A DNA stretch of 64,000 bases, taken from positions 14,490,181-14,554,180 of the forward strand of contig NC_092657.1 of the NCBI RefSeq assembly GCF_032118995.1. The letters run 5' to 3'. Below, piece after piece: positions 10,783-22,394 of this stretch. Position 1 is the stretch's first letter; every line of letters starts with the position of its first letter. This stretch comes from Asterias amurensis. Taxonomy: Eukaryota > Echinodermata > Asteroidea > Forcipulatida > Asteriidae. Below the pieces are notes generated by a model. It was not told where the DNA came from. It made no database searches and saw only the letters and a list, made by a program, of their open reading frames with translations. Made by a program: the position numbers and the translations under genes.

Positions 10783-10872
10783 ACCGGTCATAAACAAATG
10801 TTTATACACACCCACGTGACGCGCTCTCCACCAATAGGAATAGCGAAACTGTCCGAGGTATTTATGAATAAT
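10783..10872. repeat. Short direct repeat with E-box and CCAAT words, copy 2
   Basis: It contains 'cacgtgacgcgctctccacc', 'aataggaatagcgaaactgt' and 'ccgaggtattta', nearly identical to copy 1 about 1.75 kb upstream. Confidence 0.6.
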
Positions 10873-12665
10873 TATGATTTTAATTCAAAGCTCGGACCGC
10901 TCGGCATTTACGTTTTGTATTGTCTTGGTTTCCATCGTTCTGAAAAAGTGCCATAAATGAGTAATTGTTTGTAGTCATTCAACAAGTTTTTTTGTTGTCT
11001 TCTAATGCTAACACAAAATAATTAAAAGTGAATCAATAAAGTGAAATAAAAGAGAAACCTTCGCCAACATTTCCATTCTTAAACACTCCGACAAACAACA
11101 ATAATTAATGTTTAAAGTTATAGTTCGTAAATTTGATAGTTGCTTCAATAAATTTTAACCACACTTTGAGTGTTCCAGAAAGGAACTATTGTTGTTGTTC
11201 TGATCTTTGCAATCCTTTCTTCTGATCCTAGTTTTTGTTTCCTTGGATGAGTAAATGTTTATAGACACCAATGACGTTTTTCCTCTAATCTAAGGTCCAT
11301 ACATGACAACATTAAGATTAAGGCAATTGAGTATGTTAAGAATAATAAAAGAAACAAAACCTTTTCAGTATGTACTTTCTTAAACACACTGACAACAATA
11401 CATGTTTAAATGAACAGTTCACAATTGATGTAATGTCCGCTTCGTCAATTTTAAACTACCCTCTGAATATTCCAGAAAGGAATGTTGCTGTTGTAATCCT
11501 CTGTGAAATCATTTTTTCCTATCGATTTTTTTGTTGAATCCCTGATTGAGTAAACAATTATAGTTTTTTATATATATATTGTCTTAATCTAAGGTTCACA
11601 CAAAATAAAAGTAATATAATAAAACAATAAGTATATTGAAAGAGGAAAACCTTCTTCAAATATGTACTTTCTTAAACACTCTGACAACAACAAATTGTTG
11701 AACTATTAGTTCACAATTAGTATGATATCCGCTTCAGCAAATTTAATTCACACTGTATTTTCCACAAAGGGAATGTTGCTGTTGTACTGATCTTTACAAT
11801 CATTTCTTCGGATCTTTTTTTTTTGTTTGTTGTATTCCCGAATGAATATTACATTATAGTCAGTTATTTTGTTGTTGTCTAATCTAAAGTTCACACAGAT
11901 AAAAGTAATATTATATAAAACAAAAAGTATATTAAAACTTCAAATATCATGTACTTTCTTAAACACTCTGATAACCACAGCAACGGTTGAATAAAATTTA
12001 AACCACACTCCAAGTATCCCAGAAAGGAATGTCGGTGTTGTATTGATCTTTGTAATAATTTCGTCGGATCAATCTGTTTGTTGGACATGGTTATATTCTT
12101 CAAACATTGTGTTTTTGTGTCAATATAAGGTTCACACATATAACAATAATATTTACACAATTAAATTTTACTAAAAGAGAACAACCTTCTTCAAAATGTA
12201 CCTTCTTAAACGCTCTGACAACAACAAATGTTGGAAATAGCTGTTGACAATAAATGTTATTCTACTTCATCCTAAACCACACTTTTTTGTAAAGTAAGTT
12301 TGTACCGATCTTTGCAGTCATTTCTTATGATCTATAGTTTGGTTTTCTTGGATGAGTACATATCTATAGTCATCCGCAATTCCTGTTTCTAATCTAAGGT
12401 CCACACAAAAACCCAAACAAGATTATTTACAAAATAGGTGTTAAATTTGCACCGGGAAAAGTTAATACTTTAATATAATTAAGGGTATGAACGGAGTAGA
12501 ACAACCTTCTTCAAAGTTTACTTTCTCAAATACTCTGAAAACAACTGTTTTAGCAGTTCGCAGTCAATGATATATTAGTTTCATCAAATTAATTTAAACT
12601 ACACTTCAAGTATTCCAGAAAGGAATGTTGCTGTTGTACTGATCTTGACAAACAATTCTTGCGCT

Positions 12666-12697
<32 letters not shown>

Positions 12698-12714
12698 TTT
12701 TTGGGGGGGGGGAT
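12666..12714. repeat. Poly-T/poly-G simple tract
   Basis: A T-run broken once by C runs into about nine G. It lies inside one unit of the tandem array. Confidence 0.9.
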
Positions 12715-12779
12715 AAGTTCATGTTTAAAGTCTTCAAAAACATATTTTTGTTCTAAACTAAGGTTAATTCACACATATC

Positions 12780-13440
12780 AAAATAAGATTTAGACAATTA
12801 AGACTCGGTTGCTGTAAAAATCAAAGATATTTTTAAAATGTTGGCAGACTTCAAAAAATGGATTTTGGCAAAACTCCATGTATGAGTACATATGGGTACA
12901 CAAAACACAAAAATCGAAAAAAAAAGTTATATCAGACATTGGTTGCCAAGGTTTCGGCCAAAATAACATTTTCAGCAAATTTTCCAAGTTTTTACCTTTT
13001 TTAAGTGTCAAAATATAGGTAAATTGAAAGTACTGGTACGTCTAAAGGGGAGAAGGTTGAAGTTTTTCTTTTACACATATTGCACAACCATGTTCACGCT
13101 TTCAGAAAATTTTTGTAAAAATTAAGTGTGCGATCAACTTTGGATCAAACCACGATTTCAAATAGGGGTGTTTTTGTCATATTGTTTGTAAGCGAAAAAT
13201 AGGGGTATTGTATTGGGCCATAAGTCCGAAAGTGGCACTTTGTGGACTATGACACTTTTATAGTTGGAAGATAAGGTACCAACCTACATAAAAATGTAAC
13301 AAAATGTTTTGGTATTTTAAGTGCGCGAACACAGTTTTGCCGGAAAGTTAGCACTTTGGCAGGGGAAAAACGCAATAAATGACAATTATACATTTCTATT
13401 AGGTAAATTTCAGGTAACTAAAAAAAAAAAAGATATTATG
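12780..13440. other. Block of unrelated sequence inside the tandem array
   Basis: None of the array's recurrent words occur here. It reads 'aaataggggtgtttttgtca' and later 'aaataggggtattgtattgg', a weak internal duplication. No gene or terminal repeats could be defined. Confidence 0.4.
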
Positions 13441-13989
13441 AGAAAACAACTTTCTTCAAAATTTACCTTCTTAAACGCTCTGATAACAACAAATGTTGGG
13501 AATAGCAGTTCACAAAGAATTGTATTACCACTTCATTCTCAACCACCTTTTTTGTAAAGGATTTTGTTGTTGTACTGATCTTAGCAATCATGTCTTCTTG
13601 TCATATGTTTGTTTCCTTGGACGAGTACATGTTTATTTTCGTCCAATAGTGATGTTGTTCTGATCTAGTGTTCACACATTTATGAAAAACGATTTAGACA
13701 ATTAATTATTTTAAAATAGAACAACCTTTTCCAAAATGTACCTTTTTAAACGCTCTGAAAATAACAAGCAGTTCACACTACATGTTATTTCCACTTCATC
13801 CTAAACTGCACGTTTAATAAACAAAATTTGCTGTTGTAATGATCTTTGCAACCACTTATTCCTTTCCATTTTTATCCCTGGACGAGTAGATTACAGTCAT
13901 TCAGAAATATTAATTGTATTTTTAATCTAAAGCTCACACATGTATAAAAATAAATACAAAATAAATAATACACTTATTTTGTTAATTTT

Positions 13990-14345
13990 GATTGTAAATG
14001 CGTATAGTATTTGAGGCATTGCATGGTGAGGTAAAAATGTATATTTTGTGGTTTGCGGTAACACCATGTGTGTATCTACTTGCCAGGTAGAATTTGTTCT
14101 TAGAGAACTGTATTGCTTTATTATACTGCCGCGGCCGCGGAGTAGATAATCAGGGGTTCGGGAGACTTCTCAGTTCTGAAAAGAACTGTCCTGCTGTTTA
14201 ACTATTACCAAGACGGATGGTATAGAACATAGACTTGGACTACTACTTTAGCTTATAGGATTGTAATTAACTGTACTGCCGCGGAGTCAGTTCTGAATTG
14301 GTCTCAACGTTTCGACTAGCATAAGAGGTAAGAGAAGAGTGGTCT
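13990..14345 (-). repeat. Terminal fragment of a retroelement, possibly Penelope-like
   Basis: It shares 'ggtttgcggtaacaccat' and a following 'tctgaaaagaac' block with 31605-31810. On the minus strand it ends 'ctagtcgaaacgttgagacc'. Such 'gaaacgttgag' ends after a small stem are known to me from Penelope-like and related retroelement termini, but no reverse transcriptase is present, so the class is unproved. Confidence 0.35.
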
Positions 14346-14534
14346 TCAAGATTAACAAAATAAGTGTATTTAAATAACCCATCCTTCTTTAAAGTTTAGT
14401 TTCTTAAACACTCACACAACAACAAATACTTGTTTCACTGATGTCAGAAATCATTTCTTCATGACCATTAACACACAACTTGGTTAGCGATGTTTATCGA
14501 CATGTAGTAAACAATGCTTGACTGAAACAAACTG

Positions 14535-14914
14535 TTAAAGGCAGTGGACACTATTGGTAGTTTCTGAAAATAATCATTATCATTAAACCTTTCTTGATTA
14601 CAAGTAATGGGGAGAGGTTGTTAGTATAAAACATTGTGAGAAACGGCTCTCTCTGAAGTGCCTAGTTTTCGAGACAGATGTAATTTTCCACGAATTTGAT
14701 TTCGAGACCTCAAGTTTAGAACTTGAGGTCACGAAATCAACCATCTAAACGCACACAACTTCGTGTGAGAAGGGTTATTTTCCTTATTATCACGCAACTT
14801 CGATGACCGAGTGAGCTCAAATTTTCACAGGTTTGTTATTTTATGCATATGTTGAGATACACCAACTGTGAAGGCTAGTCTTTGACAATTACCAATAGTG
14901 TCCACTGCTTTTAA
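14535..14914 (-). mobile_element. TTAA miniature element, family A, well preserved
   Basis: It starts TTAAAGGCAGTGGACACT and ends 'agtgtccactgcttttaa', giving inverted termini of about 27 bp. The interior hairpin 'gacctcaagtttagaacttg' continues 'aggtcacgaaatc'. It is about 380 bp, non-coding, and inverted relative to the copy at 18432-18806. Confidence 0.8.
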
Positions 14915-15846
14915 CACGTTGAGTCTCTCGCGTCTACATAATCTGTTCAACACCTCTCACCACTTGGAACGTAAACGTAAGATATCATTTGAAAAAGACA
15001 AAACAAAAAAATGTAGCGGAAAAAAAAAAATCAAAATAAACAATGAATCAACAATTGGGTTTTGTTCTCAATGCAATTGTCAAAAAATCCAAAATGATTT
15101 TGCTGTTGTATTGAATACAAATCAAAGTGTTGTACTTTTGTTTAGGCTTACACTTTCAAAACTGTATTATACATGTTTATATTATAACCGATGAGCAGCT
15201 GCACTTTCTTTGTCAAAAGCATTTTAGTCTCATAGTTTGCTCACAACAGAGTGACTTGATTGTTCTGTCTCTTTCAAAATAGCTTTTCCTCAGAAGAACG
15301 AGGGTTAAAGTAAAATGTTCAAGTATAGTACTTCGTATGCGGGAAAGTTAAATGAGAAGCAATAATGAAATCAATTTTGTCAAAAACAAAAACGAATTAT
15401 TTACAGGTTTTCCAACAAATATTTCAGATTACGATCATTAAAACATTTTACAACTTAACAGTAGTGTGTTGCTTCTTCATATACGAGCATCCCGTTTAGC
15501 TTGTATCCGATCTGTTTTTTTAGTGAAATAAACATAACAAACTTTAGTGGCCAGTTCCAATTTTTTTTTTAATTAACCCTTTTTAGACAGTCAAAGGCAT
15601 TTCGCATTAGTTTCACCTAAAAATTTAACAATTTTTTTTGTTTTATTTTTGATGTTGTTTTTGTCCAAAATAAATTGTTTGGAAATCAAGTACGTTAAAT
15701 CAGTACAGCGAGTTTTGTTCAAGACTTGTTATTGTTAAAAATATTTCCTATATCCGACCGTAGGATATGTTTTCAAAAATGTGAATTTGTTTTCTTCGTA
15801 GTTGTTATTCTATATTTGTATCATAGATTTTCCGCTCGGTTGGTAG
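14915..15846. other. Intergenic, downstream of the FReD gene
   Basis: No gene recognised. Relative to the minus-strand FReD gene this is 3' flank. An AATAAA on the minus strand (TTTATT at 15643-15648) lies about 200 bases past its stop codon and may be its polyadenylation signal. Confidence 0.4.
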
Positions 15847-16830
15847 TTACAGAACTTGCCGTAATTTCATGCTGCATTTTTTCAGTGAGTAATGATATCC
15901 TTTCCACGCATACCATTGTATTCCTCGTGCGCCTGACACATCTTCCTGTGGATAGTATATACCATTCAGATGAGCCTTAAAGCAGTATTTAAACCACCAG
16001 GCACCTTCCCAGTTCAAGGCACAATTTTTATTAGTTGCATCATTGTCCCGATCCTTCGCTGAGAATGGACGGCCATTATGATATGACATTGAGTCACCTG
16101 CTGTACTCTGAGCATCATATGAACCAACCTGGAGAGTGTACTTGTCGCCTGCAACAGCAAACTCGCCATAAGAAGCCCAAGATGTGTTGAACTGCCAATC
16201 TTCCATATCTACTCTGAGCTGCCATTGACCTGACCCAGTAAGGTCACGCAGGATATCATTCCCCAACCAGAACTCATTTTGTAGGTCACCAAACCCAGAT
16301 TGGTATTCAGTCCAGTTACGGTAAAAGTCAACAGAGCCATCTTGTCTCCTCTGGAACATGATCCAGCCTCCTCCATCTGTCTTCATATCACAGTAGACAT
16401 GTAATTCATCAGCTAGGCTTGTAGGGTAGATTGTGTATATGCCATTGTCACAGTAACCGGCTTGATGTAACTGAATACAACTGCTATACCTTTTCAGGTC
16501 CGGAATACCAACTAAGAGAGTGTCAACCTTTTCATCGTAGTATACACTTCCTTGCGATTCGATAAAGTCATCAGGGCTGTTTGCTCTGGTGATATTGTTG
16601 AATTCACAAACATGGCTACATAGTTTGTAGTTGAATGACACACACTGTGGATCCATAGAGCAGTCTCGCCCACATATCACAGGAGAAGATACAGTGTTCC
16701 ACTGAAACACATGATTCTCCAAGGCTCGGTTTGTAGCTTGATACATGGTTGGAATAAATTTATGTGGATTCTCACTCTGACAATAAAGTACCATGAGTAA
16801 CAGAGACAGAGCTAAGGCAAGAGCTCCCAT
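15847..16830 (-). CDS. Secreted PAN/Apple plus fibrinogen-related domain protein, single exon
   Basis: Starting at the ATG at 16830 (context ATCATGG), the frame gives 327 residues. Residues 1-18 form a signal peptide (MGALALALSLLLMVLYC). Residues about 22-100 look like a PAN/Apple module (CGRDC, 'CVSFNY', 'CEFNN', 'GSVYY'). Residues about 115-327 are a complete fibrinogen C-terminal domain: GGWIMFQRRQDGSVDF, 'FWLGND', 'SYHNGRPFSAKD', a DRDND calcium-type loop at 260-264, C270 and C283, then the closing 'CSMKLRQ'. The frame is open for 12 more residues upstream but without an ATG. FReD proteins are secreted lectin-like binders, often of acetylated sugars, used in invertebrate immunity; this protein's ligand is not deducible. 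The whole CDS is one exon, unlike the split FReD gene upstream at 27-36 kb on the same strand, so retroposition or intron loss is possible. Confidence 0.9.
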   Translation of the reverse strand: MGALALALSLLLMVLYCQSENPHKFIPTMYQATNRALENHVFQWNTVSSPVICGRDCSMDPQCVSFNYKLCSHVCEFNNITRANSPDDFIESQGSVYYDEKVDTLLVGIPDLKRYSSCIQLHQAGYCDNGIYTIYPTSLADELHVYCDMKTDGGGWIMFQRRQDGSVDFYRNWTEYQSGFGDLQNEFWLGNDILRDLTGSGQWQLRVDMEDWQFNTSWASYGEFAVAGDKYTLQVGSYDAQSTAGDSMSYHNGRPFSAKDRDNDATNKNCALNWEGAWWFKYCFKAHLNGIYYPQEDVSGARGIQWYAWKGYHYSLKKCSMKLRQVL

Positions 16831-16866
16831 GATGAACTTGTAAGTAGTAAAGGTTTCGGATACCAA

Positions 16867-17758
16867 ACGAAAATAAAGAAGCTGGTAATGTTGTCAGTCA
16901 CAATTGTTTATTTTATTAAACAAAATAAATTAACAGTCAACATCAAAGTTGTCTTACTTCAAGTCGTCTGCGAAACTCAAATTTAAACAGGAGCTCAGTT
17001 GATTTGATCCACTTTGTGACACCGTGAAATAGAAAGTGATGGCTTTTTGGATTGTTTCCAACCACGCAAGTCCTGTGGTGTTTTGTATGATAACAAAACG
17101 GTTACCATAGAAACGTCAAATTTATATTCGTTGCTGGTTGATAAAATAATAATGGAAATTCTAATTGCCGTGTACAAGCTACGTGTTTCGGTCCAAATAA
17201 AGAGGCAATATTTGTCTCTCAAAAGGATAAGTGATGCATGCACGCGATAAAACACAAGATAATCGTTTATTTGTGTCTCTGTTTCATAATAAACCACTGG
17301 TCTTGATGAAGTGTCGGCTGATAAAACATTTGTGTGTTTATGCATGTATGTATGCATCTAATCGTTTCCGCAATACTGTATACAACACTGTCCTCGCTCA
17401 GAAGTGGAATACTGAATTAAGTTTAGCCAATTGGGCGCTGCATCTTGCAGCGCTAAGTCTTCAAGCAACAAAGCAATATTGGTTAATAATGCACAACCAC
17501 AGTGGCACTGTATCGCCCCCTACTTGTACGCTCCAACTACCAGGTCAATAGGCGAATTATTTATGGAAGACTAAGCAGACTATATTCACGTCTACATGTG
17601 TAAACTTTGCCGAACTTCATTCAAAATGTGGTAAATAAATCAACAAGGAAATCGAGTCATATGACTATTCAATAGATTTTAATTGTGTTCAAAAACAATC
17701 ATTTCGAATTATACCCTTATCCAGCGTTTTTTTGAAAGATTCGCGAAAAGCTCCGTGT
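16867..17758. other. Intergenic, upstream of the FReD gene
   Basis: This is 5' flank of the minus-strand FReD gene. AT-rich words such as 'aataaaataaac' on the minus strand near 16906-16918 could serve as a TATA-like element, but this is weak. Frames of 70-120 codons here on both strands lack domain content and overlap one another. Confidence 0.4.
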
Positions 17759-18126
17759 GAAGCCATTATACACTTTCGGTAAACAGTATTGTCCAAGTCC
17801 CACACTTCGTGTATCACAACTTATATATAAAATAACAATTCTGTGGAAATCTAGGCTCAATCGGACATCGGAGTCGGGAGAAAATAACGGGAAAACCCAC
17901 TCCTGTTTTCGCGCGTTTCGCCGTGGTATGACATGTGTTTATAACAAATCCGTAATTCTCGTTAACGAGAATTTATATTGTTTTACCGTTTTTTCAAAAA
18001 GTAAAGCATTTCATGGACTAATATTTCAAGAGAAGTCTTTCACCATTACCTTCTGTAAACCCTGTAAATTATTTGTTAGTCTGTGAACTTTTTTTTTTTC
18101 TGTACCGAAAGGGTCCAATGGCTTTA
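17759..18126. mobile_element. TTAA miniature element, family B
   Basis: The ends are 'agccattatacactttcggt' and 'accgaaagggtccaatggct' followed by TTAA. The interior 'cacttcgtgtatcacaac', 'gctcaatcggacatcgga' and 'gtaaagcatttcatgg' matches 430-799 and, inverted, 20539-20890. Confidence 0.75.
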
Positions 18127-18431
18127 ACGTAATCACTCATTTTACATCATAGTTGGGAGCTTCAACTTGTATAGCCGCTTTGTTGCTGCGTGGAGGTATA
18201 ACAAAGAAAACTCACATACATGGCTCAAAGCGTTGTCGTCACCATCACACACAATGTCTGCGTGATGTACTTCCTGAACAAAAATCTGTACCAGCTGATA
18301 AGCCCATCCCAGCGGTCCTGGATAGACCTATGCCGCTGGGGAAGAGCGAAGTAAACTATTCACCATCGATATAGCTAGACCTTCAAGTTGCGATGGTCGT
18401 GGACCACAGTCAATACTTACCAATATAACAC

Positions 18432-18806
18432 TAAAAGGCAGTGGACACTATTGGTAATTGTCAAAGACTAGCCTTCACAGTTGGTGTATCTCAACATATG
18501 CATAAAATAACAAACCTGTGAAAAATTGGCCATCGAAATTGCGAGATAATAATGCAAGAAAAATAACCCTTGTCACACGAAGTTGTGTGCGTTTAGATGG
18601 TTGATTCGGGACTTCAAGTACTAAATCTGAGGTCTCGAAATCAAATTCGTGGAAAATGACTTCTTTCTCAAAAACTATAGCACTTCAGAGGGAGCCGTTT
18701 CTCACAATGTTTTATACCATCAACCTCTCCCCATTACTCGTCACCAAGAAAGGTTTTATGCAAATAATTATTTTGGGTAATTACCAATAGTGTCCACTGC
18801 CTTTAA
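18432..18806 (+). mobile_element. TTAA miniature element, family A, well preserved
   Basis: It starts 'taaaaggcagtggacactat' and ends 'atagtgtccactgcctttaa'. This copy has the full order: 'ggtgtatctcaacatatgca', 'cgaagttgtgtgcgtttag', 'gaggtctcgaaatcaaattc', 'ccgtttctcacaatgtttta', 'ccattactcgtcaccaag'. The left TTAA has decayed. Confidence 0.8.
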
Positions 18807-19959
18807 CAGTCAGGCCTTGCGCAAGGCTGGTATACGTGTTGGTAATAAGTTGACTTTTAAAAATCCCACAAGAGTTTGTGTTCAGATGGACAGGCAGTAA
18901 CCCATCTTATTGTGGCTAAGGAGCTTTTTAGGCAGACTTTTTACGGATCATATGATATCATTACCTTCTTTTCTTTGCAGTATTTATGGGCCGAGGTTTT
19001 AAATGATATAGCTTCATTTGGAAGTGCTTTGCCCAGTTGAAAATCGCGATATGGTGTGATGTAAATTCGAGTGACAGATACCAATCTAATTGAAAATTAT
19101 GTCAAGAGCGTTTCGCGGAGCTTTGTTTTCGAATTGTTTTGCTTTTAATAATATATCTTGCTTTATTCATATTTTGTTATGTTGATTTAATGTGATTTTG
19201 TTTACTTAAGTTTCTACAAGATTTTATTCCAAGCTTAGGCGATCGTGTTTACAGCACCGTCGATACTTGTTTTAAGTTAAATTTCTGGCAAGCGCTTCGC
19301 GAAGCTTTGTCGCGTTTTATCAATTATTTTTCCAAAAGCAGAGTAAACAGTTTCCCGGCCTTTAAGCTGAGCTGATGACGTTAACAGTACAGTCAAATTG
19401 CAGCGAGCAAAGTCTTTAGGTACGTTTCAGTAATTAAGATCCCTTCAAAACCCTTCTGAAAAGTACTATTTTTTTCGCGGAGCTTTGTCTTCAAATTGTT
19501 CTGGCGTTATTCGTATTAAAATATTAATATTTAGTGTCCCCTGCTAAAGTCCCAGTCATGTTAGTATACATATACTATTAATACATTCATACAATGCCTT
19601 TTGGTTTCTTCTAGGTTAACATTTGTATGTCCAAGAATGATTTTTCACTGTTTTGTTATCGCAATCCTGTAGCATCAAGTTGCCATTAACTAAAACATCG
19701 TTTCTAATTAGGCTAAATTATTTTCTGATAGCACATCTTTAAAAAATTAACACATTTAACATAAACACATCAACAAAAGTAAGTCCCCCCTAAACAATTC
19801 GTCATAACATCGTAAGGTAAAACATTTTACCAGTACAACTAATTAAGAAATAATTATATGACATGTTTCCTAAGTGGTGTATGGAAATGAAAGATGTCCA
19901 TGAATTCATGGCTGAATGAGCTCAAATGGAAGACAAAAACTGCCATTCTCAAAAGTCAA
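18807..19959. other. Intergenic, no gene recognised
   Basis: AT-rich sequence. The word 'cgcggagctttgt' recurs three times (near 19112, 19297 as 'cgcgaagctttgt', and 19475), each followed within 30 bp by 'tcaattgttttgc'-like text, suggesting old short repeats. No gene is supported. Confidence 0.4.
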
Positions 19960-20330
19960 AAAGATTGCGTTGTGTTGTTCACCGATCGCGATGAGACGAG
20001 TTCAACCAGTTACCGCCTATGGTGGTGGGAGTGTCATGGTGTGGGGTGGTATAAGCCTTACCAGGAAAACAGGTTCAGGGTAGCTACTGCTTCGCTGGCT
20101 GGTGAAGGCATGATCGAGCGAATGGTGTGGCCGGCAAGTTCCCCCAACCTCAATCCCATCCATGTGGGACCAGCTGAAGCGATCTGCATGTTCCCACATC
20201 AACGCCAACAGCAACCTGGCTCACCTGTCCCATCTTCTGCAAGTTCAGTGGAATGCCATCCCACAGCGGCAGCATGTCACCAGACTGACCAACACCATGA
20301 CCGTGCCAGGCGGTCATGCAACAAACAAGT
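19960..20330 (+). pseudogene. Dead Tc1/mariner-type transposase fragment
   Basis: Two frames of the plus strand give Tc1-family signatures. First comes 'TAYGGGSVMVWGGIS'-like text around 20010-20055. Then, past a gap and a frame change, WPASSPNLNPI is followed by 'HVWDQLKRSACSHIN' and 'WNAIPQRQHVTRLTN'. These are the segment before the second catalytic region and the D-x-x-P-x-LNPIE-HVW end of the DDE domain. The catalytic Asp before WPA and the Glu of NPIE are absent or out of frame, the N-terminal paired-like DNA-binding half is missing, and a central part is deleted. No terminal inverted repeats could be assigned. Confidence 0.8.
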
Positions 20331-20538
20331 TTGTTGCAATAAACAAGTTTTAACAAAATGTCAATTTCCATTTTAAATCGCAAGACAAAGTCAAAATGGG
20401 GGTCATGTCTTTGAACGTTCACGCGGTTTTTAAAGACCTTCCCGATGATATACTGATTAAGACTCCATTTTGTAGATCAAAATATTTTTTTCGAAATAAT
20501 ACATTTTCAAGTTGCACAAATCAAGAATTTGTGGAACT

Positions 20539-20890
20539 CAAAGCCATTGGACACTTTCTGAACATAAGACAATTTAAAAGTTCACATTATTATAAATAAC
20601 TTACAGGGATTACAAAAGGTAATGTAATAGACTTCCCTTGAAATTATATTCCATGAAATGCTTTACTTTTTGAGAAAACATTAAAACTATTATCAATTTG
20701 TTTTAAACACATGTCATGACACGGCGAAACGTGCGGAAACAAGTATGGGTTTTCCCATTATTTTCTCCCGACTCCGATGACCGATTGAGCCTAAATTTTC
20801 ACCGGTTTGTTATTTTATATAGAAGTTTTGATACACGAAGTGTTGGCCTTGGACATTACTGTTTACCGAAAGTGTCCAATGGCTTTAAAG
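20539..20890 (-). mobile_element. TTAA miniature element, family B (inverted)
   Basis: 'aaagccattggacactttct' at the left and 'accgaaagtgtccaatggct' then TTAAAG at the right form the termini. The interior is the reverse complement of 430-799 and 17759-18126 ('ccatgaaatgctttac', 'ccgactccgatgaccgattg', 'gatacacgaagtg'). Confidence 0.75.
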
Positions 20891-21169
20891 CAGTCAAAAG
20901 TTACGTATTTTCCAAAAGGTACAATCTATTCTGTGTGAAAGTCTTTCCCCTGTGTTCTCCTTTAAGAATGTTTAGTAGACATTCTTTATTCGTGAGATCC
21001 AGTCGTGATAGAAACAAACTACACACAGACTCGAAAACCCGTTGGTAATTTGTGAACGTAGTTTGGCTCAACGCTTGCTATCTCATGGACACACGATGGG
21101 TGGATTCTCAACAAGTTTATTGAAAATTAAAAGAACATTACCAAATTGGTTTTGCTAACAAAACATTTG

Positions 21170-21560
21170 CTGGCACTTGTAGACACTTGACAATTCTGTC
21201 TATTGTAAAAAACAGTCTTTTCACGTGGTGTATCTTAACATATGCATACAAAAATAAACCTCTGAAAATTTGAGCTCAATCGGCCGTCGAAGTTGCCAGA
21301 TAATATTGACAGAAAAAAACCTTGTCACACAAAGTTGTGTGCTTTCAGATGCTTGATTTCGAGACCTTAAATTCTAAATTCGAGGTCTCGAAATCAAATT
21401 CGTGGAAAACTACTTCTTTCTCGAAAACTACGTGACTTCAGAGGAAGCTGTTTCTCACAATGTGTTATTATATGAACCTCTTCCCATTACTCGTCAATCA
21501 AGAAAGGTTTTATGATAATAATTATGTTGAGTAATTACCAATAGTGTCCACTGCATTTAA
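21170..21560 (+). mobile_element. TTAA miniature element, family A
   Basis: The left terminus is degraded ('gtagacacttgacaattctg'); the right end is clear ('accaatagtgtccactgcat' then TTAA). The interior hairpin 'gagaccttaaattctaaatt' continues 'cgaggtctcgaaatc'. Confidence 0.7.
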
Positions 21561-22394
21561 GGCAAAAGAAGCTTAAAGACACTGGGCACTGAATATTTGT
21601 CATTAGTTCGTGTGTATGTTGTTACAAATGATTACTTGTCAGTGTGGTCCTTTACCAAAGAACAATTTTTAGCAATGAAGAAGTACTACTTGTAAGACTA
21701 GCAATGTTTATTACATATTTTATTTATGCCCTCTTTCTACAACAATACATAACATTAGTTCGACATTTGACCAGTGGAGATAGAAATAACTGGCTTACCC
21801 CCCCCCCCTTTTAAAGAATATTACAAGGTTCACATTTATCTGCATTTTTAAATGTTTGTTTATTTGCAAAATTTTACAGTTGAAAATTGGAGCACCAAAG
21901 GATAAACAATAAATCCTCCCGTTTTTCAGCTTGATTTTGGCACAAAAGTATAAACAAATCTATCCTCTTCTATTTTTGGCTAAGTTTGTGCAACATTCAC
22001 TTTGTTCTTCCCGAAATATTTTATGGAAATACAGCACAACTTTGAAGGCATCTTCAAGAAAATTTGCTGTTTAAAGCCAAAAAGATAAACAAACAAAAAT
22101 CGTAGATAATTGACAACCTGTTGTTAATACATTTCACTGAAATGATCGGTTTGTCTAGTGACCAATACGATAACACAAACATTGGGTATCTGATCTAGTT
22201 TAAAGTTTGTTTAAGTTAAAATAACCTTATTATTTATTAATTTTTTTGACACGGAAATTTGTTTGACAAAGTTGTCTTTTAAAATGTTCTATGTTCCCTA
22301 CCCAGAAGTAATATTTGTTGTCTTCTTATATTTTAAACATTACGCACAGCCTTCCATTTTGTCACAGGCAAATCTTTCCTGAGTTATAAAATGC
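21561..22394. other. Intergenic, no gene recognised
   Basis: AT-rich with a C-run at 21800-21808. No recurrent family or coding signal. Confidence 0.4.

Larger units (their letters stand above)
11030..14460. repeat. Degenerate tandem array, unit about 250-310 bp
   Basis: A recurring series starts with 'ccttcttcaaaatgtacttt', then 'cttaaacactctgacaacaa', then 'ccagaaaggaatgttgctgt', 'tgtactgatctttgcaatca', 'ggatgagtaca' and 'taatctaaggttcacaca'. Unit starts are visible near 11058, 11359, 11649, 11937, 12186, 12503, 13450, 13727 and, partly, 14388. Copies differ by many substitutions and indels, so the array is old. Two unrelated blocks interrupt it (12780-13440 and about 13990-14345). No unit carries a conserved open frame. 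Confidence 0.75.

Noticed and set aside
16995-17551. Frames of 67-120 codons upstream of the FReD gene
   Set aside because: They overlap on both strands, have no recognisable features and sit in AT-rich flank.
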